Under the pieces are notes generated by a model. The model was not told the origin of the DNA, ran no database searches, and saw only the letters and a list, made by a program, of their open reading frames with translations. Below are positions 26,920 to 34,581 of a stretch of 64,000 nucleotides of DNA, one piece after another; the first letter of the stretch is position 1; every line of letters begins with the position of its first letter. The position numbers were made by a program, and so were the translations under genes. The stretch spans positions 1-64,000 of the forward strand of contig NZ_JAVDPW010000012.1 in NCBI RefSeq assembly GCF_031453975.1, given 5' to 3'. The DNA comes from Inquilinus ginsengisoli_A (GTDB lineage Bacteria > Pseudomonadota > Alphaproteobacteria > DSM-16000 > Inquilinaceae).

Positions 26920-27684
26920 TCAGCCCCGGGCGATCGAGATGCCGCCATCGACCAGCGACGCGGTGCCGGTGACGAAGGACGAATCGTCGGAGGCCAAGTA
27001 CAGCACCGACCGGGCGATCTCCTCCGGCGTGCCGACGCGCTTCAGGGCATGCAGGCTGCTCAGATGCTCGCGCGCCTCCGGCGTGCCGTTCGCCGTGCGG
27101 TACATGTCGGTGTCGACCGCGCCGGGCAGCACCGCGTTGACGCGCACGGCCTGCGGGCCGAATTCGGCGGCCAGCGCCTGGGTCAGGCCGATCAGCCCGG
27201 ATTTGCTGGCGGCATAGGCGGCGACGCCGGGGAAGGAGAAGGTGTGGCCGACGAAGGTCGAGGTGAAGATCACCGACCCGCCGCCCCGCTTCACCATCTC
27301 GGCGATCTGGTGCTTGGCGCCCAGGAAGGCGCCGGTCAGGTTGATGGCGACGGTGTCGCTCCACCCGGCCTCGGACACGCCGGTGCTGGCGCCCATCTCG
27401 CCCAGCGTGCCGGCGTTGTTGAAGGCGACGTCGAGTCGGCCGAAGCGCTCCACCGCCAGCGCCACCAGCGCCTTGGCGTAGTCTTCGGAGCGGACGTCGC
27501 CGGCCAGCGCCACGGCCTGGCCGCCTGCGGCCGCGATCTCCGCGACCAGGGTCGCCAGCTCGGCGTCGCGGCGGGCGCCGACCACGACCTTGGCGCCTTC
27601 GGCGGCGAACAGCCTGGCGGTGGCGCGGCCGATGCCGGCGCTGGCGCCGGTGACGATCGCGACCTTGGTTTCGAGACGATTCAT
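26920..27684 (-). CDS. Short-chain dehydrogenase/reductase
   Basis: The product is 254 aa, starting at ATG 27684 behind AGGAG. It is a classical SDR: cofactor loop TGASAGIG (residues 12-19), NNAG (89-92) and catalytic Ser142, Tyr157 and Lys161 (AAYAASKSG). Arg39 in VGARRD suggests NADP preference. The C-terminus FVTGTASLVDGG is standard. It is divergent from a LysR gene across a perfect palindrome. The substrate is unknown. Confidence 0.88.
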   Translation of the reverse strand: MNRLETKVAIVTGASAGIGRATARLFAAEGAKVVVGARRDAELATLVAEIAAAGGQAVALAGDVRSEDYAKALVALAVERFGRLDVAFNNAGTLGEMGASTGVSEAGWSDTVAINLTGAFLGAKHQIAEMVKRGGGSVIFTSTFVGHTFSFPGVAAYAASKSGLIGLTQALAAEFGPQAVRVNAVLPGAVDTDMYRTANGTPEAREHLSSLHALKRVGTPEEIARSVLYLASDDSSFVTGTASLVDGGISIARG

Positions 27685-27780
27685 TTCCGGATCTCCTGTG
27701 GTCAGGGCGGGCCCGCGGCTCGCTGTCGTCCGAAACATATGCAACAGGAAACCTGGGAGGAAGGCAGGGATCATGCTAGC

Positions 27781-27803
27781 ATCATTCAGCTTTCCTGAAT
27801 GAT
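27781..27803. promoter_or_regulatory. LysR-type operator palindrome
   Basis: Perfect 9-bp arms ATCATTCAG and CTGAATGAT are separated by CTTTC. This is the T-N11-A dyad format of LysR-type sites. It ends nine bases before the LysR ATG and lies 97 bp from the SDR start, so it could serve both genes. Confidence 0.7.
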
Positions 27804-27812
27804 GAAACGTGA

Positions 27813-28721
27813 ATGGACCGGCTGCGCGCCTATGAGGTGTTTGTCGCGGTGGTGGCGAAGGGCAGCTTCACCCGTGCCGCCGAAACGCTCGACACCTCGC
27901 CGGCCAATGTCACCCGCTACGTCAACGAGCTGGAGGCGCATCTCGCCACCCGCCTGCTCAACCGCAGCTCGCGCCGGCTGTCGCTGACCGAGGCGGGCGA
28001 GGCGCTGGTCGAACGGGCCCGGGGGATTCTCGACGAGGTGGCGGAGACGGAGGCGATCGCCTCCTCCGCCGCGCTCAGCCCGCGCGGCCGGCTGCGCCTC
28101 AACGCGCCGCTCAGCTTCGGCATGCTGCACCTGGCGCCGCTGTGGCCGCGCTTCCTGGCGCGCTACCCGGAGATCGAGCTGGATGTCGACCTGATCGACC
28201 GTGTCGTCGACCTGGTGGGCGAGGGCTACGATTTGGCGGTCCGGATTTCGCGGGTCGGGTCGCAGGCCCTGGTGGGCCGCAAGCTCGCCGCCTCGCGCAA
28301 CATCGTCTGCGCCTCGCCCGACTACATCGCCCGCCGCGGCGCGCCCGCGGTCCCGGCCGACCTCCTGGGCCACGACTGCGTCGGCTACAGCGGCGCCGCC
28401 ACGGCCGACGAATGGCACCTGGTCGACGGCTCCGGCCGGCCGCATGCGGTGAAGGTGCCCTGCGTCATGCACAGCAACAACGGCGACACCGTCCGCGCCG
28501 CGGCGCTGGCGGGGCTCGGCGTCATCTGGCAGCCGACCTTCCTGATCGGCGACGACCTGCGTCAGGGCCGGCTGATACCGCTGCTGCCGGGCCACCGCAT
28601 GCCCGACATCGACGTGCTTGCGGTCTATCCCAGCCGCCGGCACCTCAGCGCCAAAGTCCGGGTGATGGTCGACTTCCTGGCCGAGGCCTTCCGCGGCATC
28701 CCGCCCTGGGACCGCGCCTGA
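27813..28721 (+). CDS. LysR-family transcriptional regulator
   Basis: The product is 302 aa. The N-terminal winged helix (MDRLRAYEVFVAVVAKGSFT, AETLDTSPANVTRYVNELEA) is followed by a periplasmic-binding-protein-like effector domain. It includes GRLRLNAPLSFGMLHLAPLW, typical of the AaeR/PgrR-type subgroup. It is probably autoregulated and controls the divergent SDR through the palindrome just upstream. Its last codons lie next to the stop of the convergent dioxygenase gene. Confidence 0.9.
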   Translation: MDRLRAYEVFVAVVAKGSFTRAAETLDTSPANVTRYVNELEAHLATRLLNRSSRRLSLTEAGEALVERARGILDEVAETEAIASSAALSPRGRLRLNAPLSFGMLHLAPLWPRFLARYPEIELDVDLIDRVVDLVGEGYDLAVRISRVGSQALVGRKLAASRNIVCASPDYIARRGAPAVPADLLGHDCVGYSGAATADEWHLVDGSGRPHAVKVPCVMHSNNGDTVRAAALAGLGVIWQPTFLIGDDLRQGRLIPLLPGHRMPDIDVLAVYPSRRHLSAKVRVMVDFLAEAFRGIPPWDRA

Positions 28722-29636
28722 TCACAGCCCGTCATCGGTGGCCCAGTGCCGGCCCCAGCGCGGGTCGGCCTCGTCGCGCACGTCCTGGAAGCGGATGTCG
28801 GCCGACAGGCGCATGATTCCGTCCGGGTCGTCGTTGCGGGTCGCGGCGTGGATCATGTAGGGGCTGTGCAGCACCACGTCGCCGGCAGTGTAGTCGGCGG
28901 CCAGCCAGCGCGTGGCGAAGCGCTCCGCCATCTCGGGCAGGTTCTTCGAGATCCAGCCGGTCTCGGTCATGTTGCGGTTGTAGGCGCTGATCCGCTCCTC
29001 CGGCGACAGCTCCGCATTCTTCAGCGCGAACTCCGCCTCCATGGTGCGGCCCAGCCGGTGCGAGCCTTCGAGGTAGAGCAGCCCGCCCATCCGCACCGGC
29101 ACGTCGCCGATCGGGATCCAGGCCGTGACCAGCCGATCGGTGCCGGCGCGCAGATAGATCAGGTCGTAATGCGCCCCGGTGGCAGCCGGGTCGCCTGGCC
29201 GGGTGAAGCGCAGGATCTTGCGCTTGTGCAGGGTGCTCATGCCGCCGATCAGCCGGTCGATGAAGCGCCACAGCTCCGGCGTCAGGCAGAAGGATTCGAA
29301 GGCGGCCGACCGCACCAGCTCCATCATCCGGCTGCGGGAGGCGGCGTCGGATGGGCGGTCGGAGGCGCGGCCTTCCACCGGATCGGAGCCGGCGGCGAGC
29401 AGGCCGAACTCGGCGAACTGCGCGAAGACGTGGCGACGGAATTCCAGCACCGCCGGGCGCGGCAGCAGCGATTTGAGCCAGAGATAGCCGTCGGCCTCGT
29501 AGCGCGCCCGCAGGGTTGCGAGGTCGTCGCCCGGGTCGCTCGGCGTCAGCCAACCCAGCCGCGCCGGGCCGCAATCCAGGTCATGGCCGTTCGACGTCAG
29601 TGCCGTCGGCAGGGGGGCCGCGATATCGGGCAGCAT
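28722..29636 (-). CDS. Phytanoyl-CoA dioxygenase (PhyH) family protein
   Basis: The product is 304 aa from ATG 29636 (MLPDIAAPLP), which has TGAGGA eight bases upstream; an ATG at 29651 adds five residues. The Fe(II)/2-oxoglutarate fold is recognised by HYD in TGAHYDLIYLRAG, the distal histidine in VVLHSPYMIHAATRN and the 2-oxoglutarate arginine in MRLSADIRFQ. These enzymes hydroxylate small molecules or lipids. It shares a strand with the FAH-fold hydratase gene (108 bp gap), so the two may act in one pathway. Confidence 0.82.
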   Translation of the reverse strand: MLPDIAAPLPTALTSNGHDLDCGPARLGWLTPSDPGDDLATLRARYEADGYLWLKSLLPRPAVLEFRRHVFAQFAEFGLLAAGSDPVEGRASDRPSDAASRSRMMELVRSAAFESFCLTPELWRFIDRLIGGMSTLHKRKILRFTRPGDPAATGAHYDLIYLRAGTDRLVTAWIPIGDVPVRMGGLLYLEGSHRLGRTMEAEFALKNAELSPEERISAYNRNMTETGWISKNLPEMAERFATRWLAADYTAGDVVLHSPYMIHAATRNDDPDGIMRLSADIRFQDVRDEADPRWGRHWATDDGL

Positions 29637-29744
29637 CGCCGATGTCCTCATGGTGGATCATCGGGACGCAGTATGGATCCTGGCGGCCGCGCTGTCTTCG
29701 CGTCCCAGCAGGTCGTCTTCCGGGATTCTCGGGTCCCGGCGGCC

Positions 29745-30536
29745 TCAGCCGCCGACCGCGGTCATCAGCGTCTCGACCACGCCCACGCCGTCGAACTCGG
29801 CGTGGGCCCGGGCGCCCGGCACCACGTCGTGCACGCCGGTGGTCATGCCGGTCGACACCCAGCTGCCGACCGGCAGCGACCGGCCACGCCGGGCGAGGTG
29901 CTCGACCAGGAAGGCGAGGGCGGCGAAGGGGCCGCCGGCGACGCGGGCGGCGCTGCCCTCGCCGATCACCGCGCCGTCCACCCGCATCCGCACGGTCCAG
30001 CCCGAGGGCGGCTTGCTGTCCCAATCCGCGATCTCGGGCCCGATCACCATGCCGGCGTTGTTGCCGAAATCGCTGGCCACGGCGCCGGGCCCCAGGTCGT
30101 TCAGGATCGCCAGCGGGCTGCCCGCGATCTCCATCCCGACATGGACCGCGTCGACGAAGGGCCGCAGCTCCTCGGCGCTCCAGGCTCTAGCTTCCGCCGG
30201 CAGGTCGCGGCCGATGCGCAGCAGGAATTCGGCTTCGACCGCGCCGAAGCCGCCGGGGATCACCGGGGTCTCGACCGGCCCGTGGCGGGCGTCGCGGACG
30301 TTGCGGGCGAAGATCGGCCCGGCCAGGCGCGGCGCGTCGTAGCGCGGCCGCCAGGTCTCGGCGATGCCGGCCACCTTCCAGCCGATGATGGTGTCGGGCC
30401 ACAGTCCGATCGCCTCCTCCTGCACCGCATAGGCGGTCGGCAGGTCGGGCGGCAGCGTGCCGGGATATTCGGGCAGGGCGCGGCCGGCGCGGCGCGCCTC
30501 GGTGAAGGCAATGGCCAGATCGCGGGGCGCACTCAT
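29745..30536 (-). CDS. 2-keto-4-pentenoate hydratase-like (FAH-fold) protein
   Basis: The product is 263 aa. The start MSAPRDLAIAFTEARRAG at 30536 has GGAG eight bases upstream. The sequence follows the MhpD/hydratase branch of the fumarylacetoacetate hydrolase superfamily: IIGWKVAGIAE, GFGAVEAEFLLRIGRDLP (metal-binding glutamates), VHVGMEIAGSPL and SWVSTGMTTGVHDVVPG. The family handles 2-oxo acids with Mg2+. It is divergent from the GntR-kduI-kduD genes, which suggests work on a keto-acid from sugar acid breakdown. That link is inference. Confidence 0.8.
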   Translation of the reverse strand: MSAPRDLAIAFTEARRAGRALPEYPGTLPPDLPTAYAVQEEAIGLWPDTIIGWKVAGIAETWRPRYDAPRLAGPIFARNVRDARHGPVETPVIPGGFGAVEAEFLLRIGRDLPAEARAWSAEELRPFVDAVHVGMEIAGSPLAILNDLGPGAVASDFGNNAGMVIGPEIADWDSKPPSGWTVRMRVDGAVIGEGSAARVAGGPFAALAFLVEHLARRGRSLPVGSWVSTGMTTGVHDVVPGARAHAEFDGVGVVETLMTAVGG

Positions 30537-30587
30537 CGACGGCTCCATCCCAGGCAGGTCGTTGGATTCTTGTGTATGGTAGTATGG

Positions 30588-30600
30588 CTTGCTATGCAAG
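30588..30600. promoter_or_regulatory. Short palindrome CTTGC-TAT-GCAAG, candidate GntR operator
   Basis: Perfect 5-bp arms with a 3-nt centre lie 28 bp upstream of the GntR start and 52 bp upstream of the divergent hydratase start. Size and symmetry fit FCD-type GntR operators. Confidence 0.5.
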
Positions 30601-30628
30601 GCGGACAACCTGAGGTCCTGGAACCCGC

Positions 30629-31330
30629 GTGAATCTCGACCCCGCCCACAGCTTCGAATCCGCCGCACACCGGCTGGAGCGCGAACTGCGCCGCGCCATC
30701 ATGGCGCTGGAGCTGGCGCCCGGGGCAAGGCTGTCGGAGCAGGAGATCGCGCAGCGCTACGGCGTGTCGCGCCAGCCGGTGCGCGAGGCGTTGATCGCCC
30801 TGGCCCGGTCCCGTCTGGTCGAGATCCAGCCCCAGCGCGGCACCGTGGTGGTGAAGCTGTCGGTGCGCCGGATGATGGAGGCGCGGTTCGTCCGCGAATC
30901 GGTCGAGGTCGCGGTGGTGCGGCGCGCCTGCGACGGCTTCGACCGCGCCAGCCGCGAGCGCATCGACGACCTGCTCGACGCCCAGGACCGGGTGGCGGCG
31001 CGCGGCAGCCACCACGACTTCCAGCGCTATGACGAGCTGTTCCACATCGCCCTGGCCGAGGGCGCGGGCTGCGGCATGGCCTGGGTGGCGGTCGCCGACC
31101 TGAAGTCGCACATGGACCGCATCTGCACCCTGACACTGCCGGGCGGCGACGCCATGGCGCCGCTGGTCGCCCAGCACCGGGACATCATGGCGGCGGTCGA
31201 CGCCCGAGACGCCGATGGGGCGGAGCGGGCGATGCGGCACCACCTGACCGAGATCCTGCGCGCCCTGCCGCGGATCGAGGCCGACCACCCCGAACTGTTC
31301 GATGACCCCGCTGTGGGCCGGACACGCTAG
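30629..31330 (+). CDS. GntR-family transcriptional regulator, FCD type (kdu cluster)
   Basis: The product is 233 aa with a GTG start. The winged helix is at about residues 14-78 (LSEQEIAQRYGVSRQPVREALIALARSRLVEIQPQRGT). The FCD domain follows, with RFVRESVEVAVVRRA and a metal-binding pattern DELFHIALAEGAG and H-x3-H-like late histidines (AQHRDIMAAVDARD, RHHLTEI). It lies 24 bp ahead of kduI on the same strand and is likely the local repressor of the uronate genes. Confidence 0.87.
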   Translation: MNLDPAHSFESAAHRLERELRRAIMALELAPGARLSEQEIAQRYGVSRQPVREALIALARSRLVEIQPQRGTVVVKLSVRRMMEARFVRESVEVAVVRRACDGFDRASRERIDDLLDAQDRVAARGSHHDFQRYDELFHIALAEGAGCGMAWVAVADLKSHMDRICTLTLPGGDAMAPLVAQHRDIMAAVDARDADGAERAMRHHLTEILRALPRIEADHPELFDDPAVGRTR

Positions 31331-31354
31331 ACGAATGCGCGAGAAGGACAGGCG

Positions 31355-32209
31355 ATGACGGCAAGCAACACCCCGACCACCCGACAGGCGGTGCATTACG
31401 AACAGGCCGAGATGCTGGACGGCGAGGATCTGCGCCGGCATTTCCTGATCGAGCAGCTGATGGTGCCGGGCCAGTTGACGGCCACTTACACCCACTACGA
31501 CCGGGTGCTGGTGATGGGCGCCGTGCCGACCGACGCGCCGCTGACGGTCGGCGAGGACCTGGCCAAGCTGGTCGGCAGCGCCACGCTGCTGGAGCGTCGC
31601 GAGCTCGGCCTGATCAATGTCGGCGGTCCCGGCCGGGTCACGGCCGACGGCACGGCGTTCGAGGTCGGGTCGCAGGATGCCCTCTATCTCGGCCGCGGCA
31701 TCGCCTCGGTGGCCTTCGCCAGCGTCGATCCGGCCAATCCGGCGAAGTTCTACATCAACTCGTCGCCGGCCCATGCCGTCCACCCGTCGCGGCTGATCAC
31801 CAAGGCCCAGGCGATCGTCAAGGAGCTGGGGGCGCCCGAGACCTGCAACCGCCGCACCTTGTACCAGTACCTGCACCCCGAGGTGCTGCCGACCTGCCAG
31901 CTGCTGATGGGCCTGACCCGCCTGGCCACCGGCAGCGCCTGGAACACCATGCCGGCGCACACCCATGACCGCCGGATGGAGGCGTATTTCTACTTCGAGC
32001 TGCCGGCCGACGCAGTGGTGATGCATTTCATGGGCCGGCCGGAGGCGACCCGCCACCTGGTGATCCGCAACGAGCAGGTGGTGCTGTCACCGCCCTGGTC
32101 GATCCATTGCGGCGCCGGCACCTCGGCCTATGCCTTCATCTGGAGCATGGCCGGCGACAACCAGGCCTTCACCGACATGGACTTCGTCGCCATGGGCGAC
32201 CTGCTGTGA
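31355..32209 (+). CDS. kduI: 5-dehydro-4-deoxy-D-glucuronate isomerase
   Basis: The product is 284 aa (E. coli KduI is 278). It isomerises 5-keto-4-deoxyuronate, released from pectin or other unsaturated uronides, to 2,5-diketo-3-deoxygluconate. The zinc ligands are His202, His204, Glu209 and His251 (MPAHTHDRRMEAYFYFE and WSIHCGAG), exactly six residues offset from E. coli. AGAAGGA precedes the ATG. The stop codon overlaps the GTG start of kduD. Confidence 0.95.
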   Translation: MTASNTPTTRQAVHYEQAEMLDGEDLRRHFLIEQLMVPGQLTATYTHYDRVLVMGAVPTDAPLTVGEDLAKLVGSATLLERRELGLINVGGPGRVTADGTAFEVGSQDALYLGRGIASVAFASVDPANPAKFYINSSPAHAVHPSRLITKAQAIVKELGAPETCNRRTLYQYLHPEVLPTCQLLMGLTRLATGSAWNTMPAHTHDRRMEAYFYFELPADAVVMHFMGRPEATRHLVIRNEQVVLSPPWSIHCGAGTSAYAFIWSMAGDNQAFTDMDFVAMGDLL

Positions 32210-32967
32210 CGGCGAAGCCGTTCGACCTCACCGGCCAGGTCGCGCTGGTCACCGGTGCGCGCACCGGCCTCGGCCAGGGCCTCGCTCTGGCCCTGGCAGA
32301 GGCCGGGGCCGACATCGCCGGCCTCGGCTCCCGCCCGATGCCGGAGACGGCGGAGCGGGTGGCCGGCGCCGGCCGACGGTTTGTCGAGATCGTTCGCGAT
32401 CTCGAAGACTCCTCAGGGCTCGACGCCGTGGTCGGCGACATCGTCGCCCGGCTCGGCCGCATCGACATCCTGGTCAACAACGCCGGCATCATCCGCCGCG
32501 CCGACCTGCTGGAGTTCAGCGAGGCCGACTGGGACGCGGTGATGACCGTGAACCTGAAGAGCGCCTTCTTCCTGACCCAAGCGGTGGCCCGCCACATGGT
32601 CGGGCAGGGGATCCAGGGCCGGATCATCCAGGTCGCCTCGGTGCTGTCCTTCCAGGGCGGCATCCGGGTGCCGTCCTACACCGCGGCCAAGCACGGCCTG
32701 GCCGGGCTGACCAAGGCGCTGGCGAACGAGCTGGCGCCCAAGGGCATCACCGTCAACGCCATCGCACCGGGCTACATGGACACCGACAACACCGAGGCGC
32801 TGCGCGCCGACCCGGTGCGGACCCGGCAGATCCTCGACCGCATCCCGGTCGGGCGCTGGGGCCTGCCGCAGGATCTGGCGACAGCGGCGCTGTTCTTCGC
32901 CTCGCCCCACAGCGGCTACGTCACCGGCACGATCCTGCCGGTCGACGGCGGCTGGCTGGCGCGCTGA
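32206..32967 (+). CDS. kduD: 2-dehydro-3-deoxy-D-gluconate 5-dehydrogenase
   Basis: The product is 253 aa, the same length as E. coli KduD, from a GTG at 32206 that overlaps the kduI TGA. It reduces 2,5-diketo-3-deoxygluconate to KDG. SDR motifs are TGARTGLGQG, NNAGIIRRADLLEFSEADWD (characteristic of KduD), the active site SVLSFQGG with SYTAAKHG, and YVTGTILPVDGGW. Translational coupling with kduI fits the sequential reactions. KDG kinase and aldolase are not in the window. Confidence 0.93.
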   Translation: MTAKPFDLTGQVALVTGARTGLGQGLALALAEAGADIAGLGSRPMPETAERVAGAGRRFVEIVRDLEDSSGLDAVVGDIVARLGRIDILVNNAGIIRRADLLEFSEADWDAVMTVNLKSAFFLTQAVARHMVGQGIQGRIIQVASVLSFQGGIRVPSYTAAKHGLAGLTKALANELAPKGITVNAIAPGYMDTDNTEALRADPVRTRQILDRIPVGRWGLPQDLATAALFFASPHSGYVTGTILPVDGGWLAR

Positions 32968-33071
32968 ACTTTGCTCTTGGCTTGGCGCCGCTTCATGACA
33001 TAATGCAGCGTTTGTATCTGACTGCTTATTATTATATTTCGCTTTGAGTTGCCTTTGTAATCGCCGATCCG

Positions 33072-33089
33072 CCGCCCGGTTTCGGGCGG
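33072..33089 (+). terminator. Hairpin after the kdu genes
   Basis: CCGCCCG-GTTT-CGGGCGG is a perfect 7-bp stem about 105 bp past the kduD stop and 60 bp before the collar protein. It could end the kdu transcript or lie in the leader of the next gene. T-rich DNA occurs only further on, at about 33113-33120. Confidence 0.4.
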
Positions 33090-33148
33090 TCGGAGCCGGT
33101 CTCAGCACTGTCGTTTTTTCGATCCGCATTTTTCATGGAGCATTTGAA

Positions 33149-33739
33149 ATGGAAGCCTATCTCGCCACCATCATGGGCTGGGCCCCGAACTTCGCGCCGC
33201 GCGGCTGGGCGTTCTGCTGGGGCCAGATCCTGTCGATCGCCCAGAACACCGCCCTGTTCAGCCTGCTCGGCACCACCTATGGCGGCAACGGCCAGACCAC
33301 CTTCCAGCTGCCCAACCTGGCCAGCCGGTTCCCGATCGGCGCTGGCCAGGGCCCAGGCCTCAGCACCTATGTCCTCGGCCAGGTCGGCGGCACCGAGAAC
33401 ACGACGCTGACCAACAACAACCTGCCGTCCCACAACCACCCGGCCGGCACACTTGCTTCACAGCTGACCGCCACGAGCAACGTGGGCGGCACCAGCCAGT
33501 CGGCGCCCACCGCCACCTCGATCCTCGGCTCGGCGAACTTCCCCGACCCGAACACCGGCGGCACGACGGACGTCAACAGCTACGCGCCGAGCGGCACCAC
33601 CCCGACCGTCAGCATCCCGGCTCCGGTCGCAGGTGCGACCGGCCTGGCCGGCAACAACCAGCCGTTCTCGATCCTGCCGCCCTACCTGGCGATCAACTGG
33701 ATCATCGCGCTCGAAGGCATCTTCCCGCCGCGCAACTGA
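33149..33739 (+). CDS. Phage tail collar domain protein (microcystin-dependent protein/MdpB-like)
   Basis: The product is 196 aa. The start MEAYLATIMGWAPNFAPRGW has GGAG nine bases upstream. The N-terminus is the tail-collar domain (GWAFCWGQILSIAQNTALFSLLGTTYGGNGQTTFQLPNLASR). A low-complexity Thr/Ser/Gly section follows, then the closing motif NNQPFSILPPYLAINWIIALEGIFP. Such proteins resemble tail fibre tips and are common in free-living bacteria outside prophages. No other phage structural gene lies nearby. It may be surface-exposed; its function is unknown. Confidence 0.85.
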   Translation: MEAYLATIMGWAPNFAPRGWAFCWGQILSIAQNTALFSLLGTTYGGNGQTTFQLPNLASRFPIGAGQGPGLSTYVLGQVGGTENTTLTNNNLPSHNHPAGTLASQLTATSNVGGTSQSAPTATSILGSANFPDPNTGGTTDVNSYAPSGTTPTVSIPAPVAGATGLAGNNQPFSILPPYLAINWIIALEGIFPPRN

Positions 33740-33751
33740 GGAGCGACCCCG

Positions 33752-34072
33752 ATGCTTGCCGAACTCAGCTTCGACGACTTCAAGGATCATCGCGGCGGCA
33801 CCTTCGTGGTCGAAGGCACGGGCGGCAGGGTGGAGGCCACGCTGGTCGCCGCCCGGCTGTCGCCCTATGCGTCGCCCGGCCTGCTGCGGCGCCATCCGTT
33901 CGCGATCCTGTTCACGGCGCCGGCGGCGTCCGATCTCGGGCCGCAGGTCTACAACATCCGGCATCCCGAGAAGGGGTTGATGGAGGGCGTCTTCATCAAC
34001 CCGGTGGTGCCGGCGGCCGCCGACATCGCGCAGGCGAAGGACATCCGCTTCTACGAGGCGGTGTTCAACTAG
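33752..34072 (+). CDS. Small protein resembling DUF6916, partner of the collar protein
   Basis: The product is 106 aa and follows the collar gene by 12 bp. It starts MLAELSFDDFKDHRGGTFVV and includes ARLSPYASPGLLRRHPFAILF and VYNIRHPEKGLMEGVFINPV. Small proteins of this type are often found directly downstream of collar-domain genes. I assign DUF6916 from memory of the pattern. It is probably a single beta-rich domain. Its stop overlaps the stop of the convergent gene through a shared CTAG. Confidence 0.65.
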   Translation: MLAELSFDDFKDHRGGTFVVEGTGGRVEATLVAARLSPYASPGLLRRHPFAILFTAPAASDLGPQVYNIRHPEKGLMEGVFINPVVPAAADIAQAKDIRFYEAVFN

Positions 34073-34581
34073 CAGCCTGATCGGTCTATCGCGGCAAGCA
34101 CACGGTCCTTCAGGGCATCGAGGCCTCGGGCGAGGTCGCGATGCTCCTGGACCAGCGCCGCGATCGACCGCTCACCGTCGACGGTCCCGGCCGTCCCGGT
34201 CCGAACCGCATCGGCCAGCCGCGTCTCCGCGGCATAGCGGCGGTGGTCCAGCGTGCCCAGCGCCGCGTCCAGCCGGATCCAATCCTCCAGCAGGGTTTCC
34301 AGCGCCGCCGCGTCGGCGCCATCGCGCGCCTGCAGCGCCTCAATGGCCTGGCGCAGCGGCAGCCGCGCGGCACTGTGGCTGCAGGCCAGCTGGGTGCCGC
34401 GCCGCATGGCCGAACACAGCGCCGGGCGGGCATAGCCGTCCGGTTCGACCGCATGTGGCAGCGGCTGTCCCGCCGCATCCCGCGGCACCGACTCATGCAC
34501 CATGCCGCAGGCCACCGCGCGCGACGCCAGGATCAGCGCCCGCAGCCGGGCCAGCTCGGCAGCGTCGGACGCGCCGGTCAT
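34069..34581 (-). CDS. Unknown protein coupled to the NagB-like gene
   Basis: The product is 170 aa. The start MTGASDAAELARLRALI at 34581 overlaps the NagB-like stop (ATGA), so the pair is translationally coupled. It is mostly helical and alanine/arginine-rich. The middle segment VHESVPRDAAGQPLPHAVEP is followed by ARPALCSAMRRGTQLACSHS, in which two cysteines and a histidine are grouped, and then by heptad-like helices to the end. There is no signal peptide or membrane segment. I do not recognise a family. Confidence 0.6.
   Translation of the reverse strand: MTGASDAAELARLRALILASRAVACGMVHESVPRDAAGQPLPHAVEPDGYARPALCSAMRRGTQLACSHSAARLPLRQAIEALQARDGADAAALETLLEDWIRLDAALGTLDHRRYAAETRLADAVRTGTAGTVDGERSIAALVQEHRDLARGLDALKDRVLAAIDRSGC

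Noticed and set aside
33149..34072. Prophage remnant
   Set aside because: Only a collar-domain gene is phage-like. There is no integrase, terminase, capsid or att-like duplication, and flanking genes are metabolic. Such collar genes are common outside prophages.
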